Below are positions 5,739 to 12,292 of a stretch of 12,381 bases of DNA, piece after piece (position 1 is the first letter of the stretch; every line of letters starts with the position of its first letter). Where the stretch lies: positions 1 through 12,381 of the forward strand of contig CAZCZZ010000082.1 in the NCBI GenBank assembly GCA_964503335.1. Direction: 5' to 3'. The translations under genes were made by a program, and so were the position numbers. Source of the DNA: CAZCZZ01 sp964503335 (GTDB taxonomy: Bacteria; Verrucomicrobiota; Kiritimatiellia; CAIVKH01). A model generated the notes under the pieces. That model ran no database searches, had not been told where the DNA came from, and saw only the letters and a program-made list of their open reading frames with translations.

Positions 5739-6689
5739 TCAAACCACGTTCTGAGGTTTCCCATCGAGGAAAGCCTTCACGTTCGCAACAGCAACGTCCA
5801 TCAGTTGCTGTCGCGCACGCTGGGTGCCCCACGCCATGTGAGGCGTGATGATGCAGTTGCGAAGTTTCAGTAGAGGATTCTTGGCCGGAGGCGGCTCCTC
5901 GGACAGCACATCCAACCCGGCGCCGGATATCCGATTCTTCTTCAACGCTTCAGCGAGGACGTCTTCATCGACAAGCCCACCGCGGCTTGTGTTGATGAGG
6001 AAAGCGGTCCTTTTCATTAATTCGATTCGGTACGCATTGACCATCAGCTCCGTCTCGGGCCCGAGCGGACAATGGAGGCTGACGACATCGCTCTCGCGAA
6101 ACACCGCATCCATGTCCGTGAAGGTCACCGGGAACGGCGTTGAGCTTGGTACTGTTCGCGTGTAAACGAGGATCTTCATCCCGAAGGCGTGCGCCCTTGC
6201 CGCGACGGCTTTGCCGATATTGCCAAAGCCCACGATGCCAAGCGTCAATCCATCCAAGCCCGTCAGCGGCCTGAGCCAGTAGCAGAAATCCGGATTGCGG
6301 GTCCAACGTCCCTGCGTGACGGAGAAGGCGTGCTGGTTCACATGGCGCGCCCACTCGAACATCAGCGCGAAGACCATCTCGGCGACCGCGCTCGTGGCAT
6401 AACCTGGAACATTGGTGACGACCACGCTCCGCTTCTTCGCGGCATCGACATTCACGACATTGCAGCCGGTGGCAAGGACGCCGATGTACTTCAGTTTCGT
6501 CAGCTTCCGGATCTCCTCACGATGCAATGGAGTCTTGTTGGTCAGAACGATCTCGGCATTACCAGCGCGCTGGACAAGCTCTTCGGGTGTGGTCCGGTCG
6601 AAGACCTTCACGTCTCCCAACGCCTTCAAGGCATCCCACGAAAGGTCGCCGGGATTCAGCGTGTAGCCATCAAGGACGACAATTTTCAT
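5739..6689 (-). CDS. D-2-hydroxyacid dehydrogenase (glycerate dehydrogenase / hydroxypyruvate reductase type)
   Basis: This 316-aa cytoplasmic oxidoreductase interconverts a 2-keto acid and a D-2-hydroxyacid. The best guess for substrate is hydroxypyruvate/D-glycerate (HprA-like). The nucleotide-binding motif GFGNIG is at 154-159. Catalytic residues are R236 (TSRGG), E265 (SEEP) and H284 (TPHMAW), all in canonical positions. The strand after the glycine motif ends VYTRT (175-179) instead of the acidic residue usual in NAD-specific members, so NADPH may be preferred. The ATG overlaps the stop of the exonuclease-like gene (ATGA, 6686-6689), making it the last gene of the leuC-leuD operon. Its stop codon directly abuts the helicase stop. 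Confidence 0.93.
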   Translation of the reverse strand: MKIVVLDGYTLNPGDLSWDALKALGDVKVFDRTTPEELVQRAGNAEIVLTNKTPLHREEIRKLTKLKYIGVLATGCNVVNVDAAKKRSVVVTNVPGYATSAVAEMVFALMFEWARHVNQHAFSVTQGRWTRNPDFCYWLRPLTGLDGLTLGIVGFGNIGKAVAARAHAFGMKILVYTRTVPSSTPFPVTFTDMDAVFRESDVVSLHCPLGPETELMVNAYRIELMKRTAFLINTSRGGLVDEDVLAEALKKNRISGAGLDVLSEEPPPAKNPLLKLRNCIITPHMAWGTQRARQQLMDVAVANVKAFLDGKPQNVV

Positions 6690-7456
6690 ACATTCACACC
6701 GCTCTGCCGTGACATCCGGTTGAAAACGAGCTCCATCAAGGGCTTCAAGTTTCGCACATCCTCGGCATTGTATTCGAGCATCAGTTGCAGGGCTTCACGG
6801 CTTCCCCGCTGATACTCGCGCCAGAGTCGGACCGCGTCCCAACCGCTCAGGCCTGCCGTTTCGGCGCTTCGCTCGATGCCGACAAGCTGCTCCACCCGCT
6901 TCAAGCCGCCCTTCAGCCCGAGGCGGTGCAACGGGAAGCGCAGGTCGATATGGATGTGATTGAAGAGGTTGTAGGTGAAGCGTGAGCGGATGATCGGCAT
7001 GTCAAAGAGTGATCCGTTGTAGGTCGCGATGACGGGGAACCCCTCGATGTATTCGCGCGCGTCGTCCAGGTTCTCCCCGGCTACGAACATGCGTGTTTCG
7101 CGACCGTCAAAGGCGCCGATAACCGTCATCGAATCCGGCCCCATGCCGCCATCGGTCTCGATGTCCACATAGAGCGTTGATTCAGGAAAGTCGCCGAACG
7201 CGCGCCAGCGGTGAGCCGATGGGATGGCCTGATCGAACCACTTCCAGTCCCCATGTTCGAAGCGATCGACCGAAAGCGCGACGTCCTGCCGGTAGTGGGA
7301 TTCCGGATCGCGCTGTAAGAGGTCGCTCCATGTCCGGATTCCTGAGGACCAGAGCTTGCGCTCCGTGACTTCCCCGATGCCCTGGATGTGAAGGAATGTT
7401 TGTTTCAGCAAGACGTGGCCCGCCCGGTCATCACGGGACGGCGGAAATCTGAACAT
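6686..7456 (-). CDS. Ribonuclease H-like (YprB-type) DEDDy 3'-5' exonuclease-fold protein
   Basis: From the ATG at 7454-7456 the protein is 256 aa. An N-terminal helix-hairpin-helix-like segment (FLHIQGIGEVTERKLW, about 21-36) is followed by an RNase H-like exonuclease fold. Exo I is LYVDIETDG (D98, E100), Exo II is ATYNGSLFDMPI (D152, with N147), and Exo III is YNAED (Y229-x3-D233), the DEDDy pattern. These acidic residues bind two metal ions in nucleases. Members like Bacillus YprB are annotated as RNase H-like, but their substrate is largely unknown. Start choice is uncertain. An ATG at 7492 would overlap leuD by 62 nt. Codons before residue 16 look non-conserved, and a TTG at 7411 just after the leuD stop would remove them (241 aa). 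It sits between leuD and the dehydrogenase gene. Confidence 0.85.
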   Translation of the reverse strand: MFRFPPSRDDRAGHVLLKQTFLHIQGIGEVTERKLWSSGIRTWSDLLQRDPESHYRQDVALSVDRFEHGDWKWFDQAIPSAHRWRAFGDFPESTLYVDIETDGGMGPDSMTVIGAFDGRETRMFVAGENLDDAREYIEGFPVIATYNGSLFDMPIIRSRFTYNLFNHIHIDLRFPLHRLGLKGGLKRVEQLVGIERSAETAGLSGWDAVRLWREYQRGSREALQLMLEYNAEDVRNLKPLMELVFNRMSRQSGVNV

Positions 7457-8075
7457 CGTGCTTCTTCTCGAAGCCATCGATGTCCGACGCATGCTCGAGC
7501 GTCAGCGCAATGTCATCCAAGCCGTGACGAAGGTGTTTCTTGACGACGGGATCGATCTGGAAATGAAACGCCATTTCTTCCGGCAGATGCAACACGACCC
7601 GCTGCTCGTCGAGATCGATCGTCGCCTCAAGCCCGTTGTAGCGAGCCACCATCTGGAAAATCTCTTCGACCTCGGCTTCAGACAGCTCAATGGTCAGCAC
7701 GCCGTTCTTCACGCAGTTGTTGCGGAAGATGTCCGCGAAAGCCGGGATCACCTCTCCACCGATCGTCCTGCTTGGAGCAATGATGGCCTTGAATCCATAC
7801 TGAGCGACCGCCCAGACCGCGTGCTCACGGCTGGATCCGCAACCGAAGTTATTGCGTGTGACAAGAACTGACGCACCTTTGAAGCGAGGCGCGTTCAACT
7901 CGAAATCGGGGTTGTCCTTGCCGTCCGACTGGTAACGCCAGTCGAAGAACAAGCTCACGCCGAAACCCGTCCGCTTGATCGACTTCAGAAACTGCTTCGG
8001 AATGATCGCGTCCGTATCGACGTTGGATCGATCCAGCGTTGCGACGATTCCCCGATGTGTTGAGAAAGCTTCCAT
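7431..8075 (-). CDS. leuD: 3-isopropylmalate dehydratase small subunit
   Basis: With LeuC this forms isopropylmalate isomerase, which converts 2-isopropylmalate to 3-isopropylmalate in leucine synthesis. The protein is 214 aa, slightly longer than E. coli LeuD (about 201). Clear family segments are RSNVDTDAIIPKQFLKSIKRTG (about 17-37), FFDWRY near 43-48, and the swivel-domain signature NNFGCGSSREHAVWA (about 75-89), which contributes substrate-binding Ser/Arg residues. The start ATG is 1 nt after the leuC stop, and a Shine-Dalgarno GGAAG lies about 5 nt upstream. The tail extends past the usual end (KKHDVQISAVP). The following gene probably begins near or inside its 3' end. Confidence 0.97.
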   Translation of the reverse strand: MEAFSTHRGIVATLDRSNVDTDAIIPKQFLKSIKRTGFGVSLFFDWRYQSDGKDNPDFELNAPRFKGASVLVTRNNFGCGSSREHAVWAVAQYGFKAIIAPSRTIGGEVIPAFADIFRNNCVKNGVLTIELSEAEVEEIFQMVARYNGLEATIDLDEQRVVLHLPEEMAFHFQIDPVVKKHLRHGLDDIALTLEHASDIDGFEKKHDVQISAVP

Positions 8076-8076
8076 G

Positions 8077-9477
8077 TTACTTCCACGTCCTTATATCGAC
8101 AAAATGACCTTCGATAGCCGCCGCCGCTGCCATCTCGGGGCTGACCAGATGCGTTCGCCCGCCTTTACCCTGGCGACCTTCGAAGTTGCGGTTGGACGTT
8201 GATGCACTGCGTTCGCCGGGCTTGAGTTGATCCGGGTTCATCGCGAGGCACATACTGCAGCCGGCGTGTCTCCACTCGGCGCCGAAATCCATGAAGATCT
8301 TGTCCAGGCCTTCCGCCATCGCTTGTTTGCGAACCTGCATGGAGCCGGGGACGACCATCACGCGGAGCGATGAGGCCTTCTTGCGACCCTTCACTATCTT
8401 GGCAACCTTGCGCAGGTCTTCGATGCGGGCGTTCGTGCAGCTGCCGATGAATACGGTGTCGGGCCGGATGTCCGTCATTTTCATGCCGGGTTTCAAGCCC
8501 ATGTACTCGAGCGCTTGCTCGACATCGCGACGGCTGTAACCCGGGACCTTGTCGTAGTCCGGAACGGTACCCGTGACGTCGGTCACCATGCCGGGGCTTG
8601 TGCCCCAGGTGACCTGTGGCGCGATGTCCGACGTATTGATGGAGATCGTGCGATCGAACGCCGCGCCCTCATCCGTGGGCAGCGTGCGCCAATAGGCAAT
8701 GGCCCTCTCCAGTGCGGCGCCTTTGGGCGCATACGGACGGTTGCCAGCGGAGACGTATTGGATCGTGGTTTCGTCGGGCGCAATCAAGCCGGCGCGCGCG
8801 CCACCCTCGATTGACATATTGCAGATCGTCATACGCGCTTCCATGGAAAGCGCGCGGATCGCCTCACCGCAATACTCCATCACATAGCCTGTTCCGCCGG
8901 CGGTGCCGATGAGGCCGATCAGCTTGAGGACCATGTCCTTCGACGTACAGCCGGGCTGGAGCTTGCCGGTGAATTCGACTTTGAAAGTTTTCGGCAGGCT
9001 CTGACGAAGCGTCTGCGTCGCCATGACGTGTTCGACTTCGGATGTTCCGATGCCGAACGCCAGCGTTCCGAAGGCGCCGTGCGTCGAGGTGTGGGAGTCG
9101 CCGCAGACTATGGTCAAGCCCGGCACCGTGATGCCCATCTCCGGACCGATCGTGTGGACAATGCCCTGGTTGCCGCTGGCGTAGTCGAACAGCTTGACGC
9201 CGAAATCGGCGCAGTTCTTCGTCAGCGCCTGCACCTGGGCGAGCGAGATCGGATCCTTGATGTTGCCCGGATCGTCCGTGGGCACATTGTGGTCGAGCGT
9301 GGAGAAAGTCAGGTCGGGACGACGAACCGTCCGCTTGGAGAGGCGGAGTCCCTCGAAAGCTTGCGGACTCGTCACTTCGTGAACCAGATGACGGTCAATG
9401 TAGAGGAGGACGGTGCCGTCCGGCAGCGTCTTCACAACGTGCCGGTTCCAAATTTTCTCGAAAAGCGTTTTAGCCAT
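8077..9477 (-). CDS. leuC: 3-isopropylmalate dehydratase large subunit
   Basis: This is the 4Fe-4S catalytic subunit of isopropylmalate isomerase (aconitase family), acting with LeuD. From the ATG at 9475-9477 the protein is 466 aa, the standard length, beginning MAKTLFEKIWNRHVV. The three cluster cysteines are in place: C347 (FIGSCTNAR), C407 and C410 (AGCSMC). Other signatures include LDHNVPTDD (61-69), VCGDSHTSTHGAFG (124-137), EGGARAG (224-230) and TSNRNFEGRQG (427-437). An ATG 33 nt further upstream lies inside the promoter spacer and would add a non-conserved tail, so I reject it. No Shine-Dalgarno sequence is present; the promoter at 9487-9515 implies a leaderless mRNA. It is the first gene of leuC-leuD-exonuclease-dehydrogenase. 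Confidence 0.98.
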   Translation of the reverse strand: MAKTLFEKIWNRHVVKTLPDGTVLLYIDRHLVHEVTSPQAFEGLRLSKRTVRRPDLTFSTLDHNVPTDDPGNIKDPISLAQVQALTKNCADFGVKLFDYASGNQGIVHTIGPEMGITVPGLTIVCGDSHTSTHGAFGTLAFGIGTSEVEHVMATQTLRQSLPKTFKVEFTGKLQPGCTSKDMVLKLIGLIGTAGGTGYVMEYCGEAIRALSMEARMTICNMSIEGGARAGLIAPDETTIQYVSAGNRPYAPKGAALERAIAYWRTLPTDEGAAFDRTISINTSDIAPQVTWGTSPGMVTDVTGTVPDYDKVPGYSRRDVEQALEYMGLKPGMKMTDIRPDTVFIGSCTNARIEDLRKVAKIVKGRKKASSLRVMVVPGSMQVRKQAMAEGLDKIFMDFGAEWRHAGCSMCLAMNPDQLKPGERSASTSNRNFEGRQGKGGRTHLVSPEMAAAAAIEGHFVDIRTWK

Positions 9478-9486
9478 AGCCGGTCG

Positions 9487-9515
9487 AATATACGGATGGA
9501 ACCCCCGCATGGCAA
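9487..9515 (-). promoter_or_regulatory. Sigma-70-type promoter of the leuCD operon (leaderless)
   Basis: On the minus strand TTGCCA (9510-9515) and TATATT (9487-9492) are separated by exactly 17 bp; the boxes match consensus at 5/6 and 5/6. Nine bases separate the -10 box from the leuC ATG, so transcription should start near 9480, about 3 nt before the start codon. There is no ribosome-binding site, which fits leaderless translation. The short distance also leaves no room for a leucine attenuator or T-box. Confidence 0.65.
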
Positions 9516-9520
9516 GGGGG
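9502..9520. other. GC hairpin between the secreted-protein gene and leuC, overlapping the leuC -35 box
   Basis: CCCCC (9502-9506) pairs with GGGGG (9516-9520) around a 9-nt loop that contains most of the leuC -35 hexamer. It begins 11 nt after the stop codon of the upstream secreted-protein gene on the same strand. It may act as a weak terminator for that gene, but only TT, not a U-tract, follows the stem. Confidence 0.35.
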
Positions 9521-9531
9521 GCCGATACTCG

Positions 9532-10359
9532 CTAGCGTCGCCCGGGAAGTTCCGTCTCGAAAGGCACGGGCTTCTCGATCTCGGGTTCAACGGAGGACTC
9601 AGGCGCATCGACTCGAAGCTCACCTGACTCATCCTCCACGAGTCGAGGCTGGCCGTACGGCGACTCGTGCGACTCGTGGTCGGCTATAGTACCGTAGGCA
9701 TCCACGATCCAATGGCGATACCGGGTCGGGCTGGCCTGCTGCAAGACGTGCACGCGCCCCTCCCCGTCCAGCTTAAGCGTCGGCGGTCCGGCGTTTACCG
9801 TGCGTCCCATGTCGATGACCGCATAGCAGATGTTACTTACGGGATCATCGATGCGCAGGAAGATGTGGCGGTGCCGCGCGCGGTCCAACATGCGTACGCT
9901 GAAGCTGCGGGAACCGAAGCGTGTGACGGCGTCCAGCTTCGTCAGCTCAGGTGCAGCGACGATGTCAACCCGCGACGGCTCGGAGATAAACGCCTTCCCG
10001 CCGAACTCCACGCGGGCCTCGACGATGTAGGCCCCGGGATCGATCGAGAAGCCGCCGCGAAGCACGCGGTTCGACACGGATTCGGTTTCGGTCGCTTCAA
10101 CGGACAGTGGTTCGATGATGTCGCCGGGTATGCGACGGATCAAGTGACGCTCCGGTGAGCGAAGGTCGAAGTACAGGCGCGCATTCCCGTTGCTGCCCAG
10201 CGTGATGGTATCTGCTGTGTTGTTCTTGATCGCGAATTGCACGACAGCGGGCTCGTGCTGCAAGGCGGGAGTCGGGTAAACGCGGAAGCCCAGCTCGATC
10301 TGGGCATTCGCGGTGAGGGCAGACAGTAACGTGCAGGAGCAGACGAATCGACGGAGCAT
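9532..10359 (-). CDS. Secreted protein of unknown function
   Basis: From the ATG at 10357-10359 the protein is 275 aa. A classic signal peptide MLRRFVCSCTLLSALTANA is followed by Q and the mature chain, with likely cleavage after ANA. The mature N-terminal part (YPTPALQHEPAVVQFAIKNN..DTITL..NARLYFDL) reads like an Ig-like or BsuPI-type beta-sandwich. The C-terminus is acidic and Pro-rich (ESSVEPEIEKPVPFETE), likely disordered. I do not recognise the family. The start is fixed by GGAAGGA a few bases upstream. A TTG at 10374, directly after the metallophosphoesterase stop, would add five residues in front of the signal peptide and is less likely. It is probably co-transcribed with the phosphoesterase gene. 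Confidence 0.85.
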   Translation of the reverse strand: MLRRFVCSCTLLSALTANAQIELGFRVYPTPALQHEPAVVQFAIKNNTADTITLGSNGNARLYFDLRSPERHLIRRIPGDIIEPLSVEATETESVSNRVLRGGFSIDPGAYIVEARVEFGGKAFISEPSRVDIVAAPELTKLDAVTRFGSRSFSVRMLDRARHRHIFLRIDDPVSNICYAVIDMGRTVNAGPPTLKLDGEGRVHVLQQASPTRYRHWIVDAYGTIADHESHESPYGQPRLVEDESGELRVDAPESSVEPEIEKPVPFETELPGRR

Positions 10360-10374
10360 GCTTCTTCCTTCCAA

Positions 10375-11097
10375 TCAGCGGCCTACGGCCAGTCGGGCCG
10401 CGATGCGGGGAGGCAGTCCGGCATCGAGGATTTTCTTCTGGGTGAGTTGAATATCGTAGGGCACACGCCGCAATTCGATGAGGTTGTTCACCATATCGAA
10501 GATGACATACGCCGCGCGGGGATCCCCATCGCGCGGCTGACCCACGCTGCCGACATTGATGAAATACTTCTTTCCGAGCGCGACCTTGATCTTCGAATAC
10601 AAGCCGAAGCGGATCGTGTCGGATTTCTCAAACGCCAGCGGCACATGCGTGTGACCGTAGAAGCAGAGCGTTGTCGTCTGGTACGCGAAGTTCGCCTCTG
10701 CTTCGAGCTTGTCGAAGACGTAGCCCCAGGCCTCGGGCGTATCCAGCGTGCTGTGCACGATGGTAAACGTCTCGACCGGTGCGCTGTAACGAAGGGCGCG
10801 AAGGTAGTTCTTCTCGTCTTCAGAGAGATGCCGGCGCGTCCAGTCCACGACATCGGCCGCAAGCGGGTGGAAACCATCGAGGTTTGAATCAAGCGCGCAG
10901 TAGTGATCGTGGTTGCCGCGCACGCAGACCGCGTCCAGGTCGCGCACGATCTTAAGGCATTCCACCGGGTTGGCGTTGTAGCCCACAATGTCACCGACGC
11001 AGGCGTACTTGGTTACATTGTGCTGACGCGCATCTTCGAGGACCGCGTTTAAGGCCTCGAGGTTGCTATGGATATCACCGATCAGCGCGTACTTCAT
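10375..11097 (-). CDS. Calcineurin-like metallophosphoesterase
   Basis: This 240-aa protein has the full set of metal-binding motifs: GDIHSN (D8, H10), VGDIVGYN (D36), GNHDH (N62, H63, D64), VHS (H115) and GHTH (H149, H151), followed by NVGSVGQPRDGD (181-192). This pattern is typical of the compact YfcE-like phosphoesterases, which use two metal ions to hydrolyse phosphomono- or diesters. The substrate cannot be told from sequence. It lacks a signal peptide, so it is probably cytoplasmic. The gene starts 95 nt after acylphosphatase; that gap holds a possible hairpin at 11106-11140. No clear Shine-Dalgarno sequence precedes the ATG. The next gene follows at once with a strong ribosome-binding site. 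Confidence 0.94.
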   Translation of the reverse strand: MKYALIGDIHSNLEALNAVLEDARQHNVTKYACVGDIVGYNANPVECLKIVRDLDAVCVRGNHDHYCALDSNLDGFHPLAADVVDWTRRHLSEDEKNYLRALRYSAPVETFTIVHSTLDTPEAWGYVFDKLEAEANFAYQTTTLCFYGHTHVPLAFEKSDTIRFGLYSKIKVALGKKYFINVGSVGQPRDGDPRAAYVIFDMVNNLIELRRVPYDIQLTQKKILDAGLPPRIAARLAVGR

Positions 11098-11105
11098 TTC
11101 TGATA

Positions 11106-11140
11106 CTCGCGTAAAACGTTATCGGAATAGCCGATGCGAG
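11106..11140. other. Structured leader between acylphosphatase and metallophosphoesterase genes
   Basis: On either strand CTCGC (11106-11110) can pair with GCGAG (11136-11140), and ATCGG (11121-11125) with CCGAT (11131-11135) around a 5-nt loop. The two stems stack, with a 10-nt one-sided bulge that contains AACGTT. It lies 8 nt upstream of the metallophosphoesterase ATG and might be a terminator remnant, a leader hairpin or a protein site. No convincing promoter was found in the 95-nt gap. Confidence 0.3.
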
Positions 11141-11192
11141 GAAAGAGCCAAAACCGGACGATCAACGAAACACGCAGGCATTCGGCTGAAGG

Positions 11193-11480
11193 CTACATAT
11201 ACCGGACGTCGAATGTCTCCCAAGCCCCGCTCCCGATGGACCAGAACACCTTCTCGCTTGTGATGAAGCGGCCGACTTGTGACCCGTTAATGCGTCTAAG
11301 GAGTGTGTGAAGCGACGCTTCGTCGCCTTCTGCGACAAGCTCCACGGAGCCGTCCGGTTGATTCATCACGTAGCCCGTGATATCGAGTCCTTTTGCCAGC
11401 TCGAGTGTCGTGAAGCGAAAGCCGACGCCTTGGACATGGCCATCAAACCGCGCCGTCACCCTCTTGCGGGACGTGGGCAT
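11193..11480 (-). CDS. acyP: Acylphosphatase
   Basis: This small cytoplasmic enzyme hydrolyses acyl-phosphates such as carbamoyl phosphate and 1,3-bisphosphoglycerate. The 95-aa length is typical. The signature GHVQGVGFR (14-22) supplies the catalytic arginine (R22), and GYVMNQPDGSVELVAEG (36-52) supplies the catalytic asparagine (N40). The N-terminus MPTSRKRVTARF is basic. The start ATG is 12 nt downstream of the IspD-like stop codon with no good Shine-Dalgarno sequence, so translation may depend on coupling. Confidence 0.95.
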   Translation of the reverse strand: MPTSRKRVTARFDGHVQGVGFRFTTLELAKGLDITGYVMNQPDGSVELVAEGDEASLHTLLRRINGSQVGRFITSEKVFWSIGSGAWETFDVRYM

Positions 11481-11492
11481 GGCTGGACAGCG

Positions 11493-12179
11493 CTAGGAGC
11501 GCAGGAGGAATTCGGCGAGTACCAGGTCGGACGGCCCCGAAATCCGCAGATCGGGGCGGTCGGTGGCCACGAGATAGACGTCCTGCTTGATCAGGGCGAG
11601 CGCGGCCGAATCCTCGGCGATATCGGCCTTCTTTTTCGTGGCCGTTTCCATGGCCTTGAGGATGACGGGATATTTGAATGCCTGGGGTGCGCGAACAGCC
11701 CAGAGTCCCTCGCTGTCGAGCGCTTCCGTAACCTTCGCACCCTTCTTCGCGAGCTTGACGTGATCCGTCACCGGCGACGCCAATACACCGCTGCCATTCT
11801 TCTTCGCCGACTTGATCACGTCCGATAACTGGTCCGCCTTGACGAGGGGACGCGATGCATCGTGAATCACAACGTTTCCGACATCCTTGTCGAGCGCCTT
11901 GAGTCCATGGAGCACGGAAGAGAGACGATGATTGGTGCCGGCGACGATCTTCTTCACTTTATAGCAGCCGAACATCTGCACCATTACGCGGATGTTCTCC
12001 AGTCGCTCTTTGGGACCGACAATGACCACACCTTCGATGTCACTGCAGTGCTCAAAGGCAGACAGCGTGTATGTGAGAACAGGGCGACTACCAATGTTCA
12101 GGAAGGCCGTGTCGATGTCCGGCCCAAACTTCTCGCCCTTGCCACTTGCGATGACCACACCCCACGTCGATGACGTCAT
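11493..12179 (-). CDS. ispD: IspD-family cytidylyltransferase with altered active-site residues
   Basis: This 228-aa protein matches the IspD fold along its full length: VVIASGKGEKFG (8-19), VAGTNHRLSSVLHGLKALD (79-97, CTP binding), VVIHDASRP (103-111), SPVTDHVK (135-142), GLWAVRAPQAF (158-168) and a final DLRISGPSDLVLAEFLL. IspD makes CDP-methylerythritol from methylerythritol phosphate and CTP in the MEP isoprenoid pathway. D107 and R110 are kept. Residues important in E. coli IspD differ here: K27 becomes T24, R20 becomes K17, T140 becomes H140, R157 becomes S156 and K213 becomes R212. It may be a lineage-specific IspD or a related enzyme with another substrate, so the symbol names the family, not a proven activity. 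It leads the operon with acyP. Confidence 0.8.
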   Translation of the reverse strand: MTSSTWGVVIASGKGEKFGPDIDTAFLNIGSRPVLTYTLSAFEHCSDIEGVVIVGPKERLENIRVMVQMFGCYKVKKIVAGTNHRLSSVLHGLKALDKDVGNVVIHDASRPLVKADQLSDVIKSAKKNGSGVLASPVTDHVKLAKKGAKVTEALDSEGLWAVRAPQAFKYPVILKAMETATKKKADIAEDSAALALIKQDVYLVATDRPDLRISGPSDLVLAEFLLRS

Positions 12180-12262
12180 TGTCGTGTATCACCCAATCCT
12201 TATGCACCCCGGTCGCCGACGGACTCTTAAGCGGAGTAAGTACCGATCCAGCAACTATTAAG

Positions 12263-12292
12263 ATTCTATTAGCGCAGTGCACACGCGGTCAA
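12263..12292 (-). promoter_or_regulatory. Sigma-70-type promoter for ispD-acyP
   Basis: On the minus strand TTGACC (12287-12292) and TAGAAT (12263-12268) each match consensus at 5/6 positions, with 18 bp between them. The predicted start near 12256 gives a leader of about 77 nt before the ispD ATG. An AAGGA in the leader is too far (over 20 nt) to be a normal ribosome-binding site. I saw no obvious riboswitch in the leader. Confidence 0.6.

Noticed and set aside
9478..9510. An 11-codon N-terminal extension of LeuC starting at 9510
   Set aside because: The upstream ATG falls in the promoter spacer, and starting at 9477 gives the exact standard LeuC length with cysteines at 347, 407 and 410.
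9478..9531. Leucine attenuator or T-box upstream of leuC
   Set aside because: The gap is only 54 bp, the predicted transcription start is 3 nt from the ATG, and there is no leader peptide with leucine codons.
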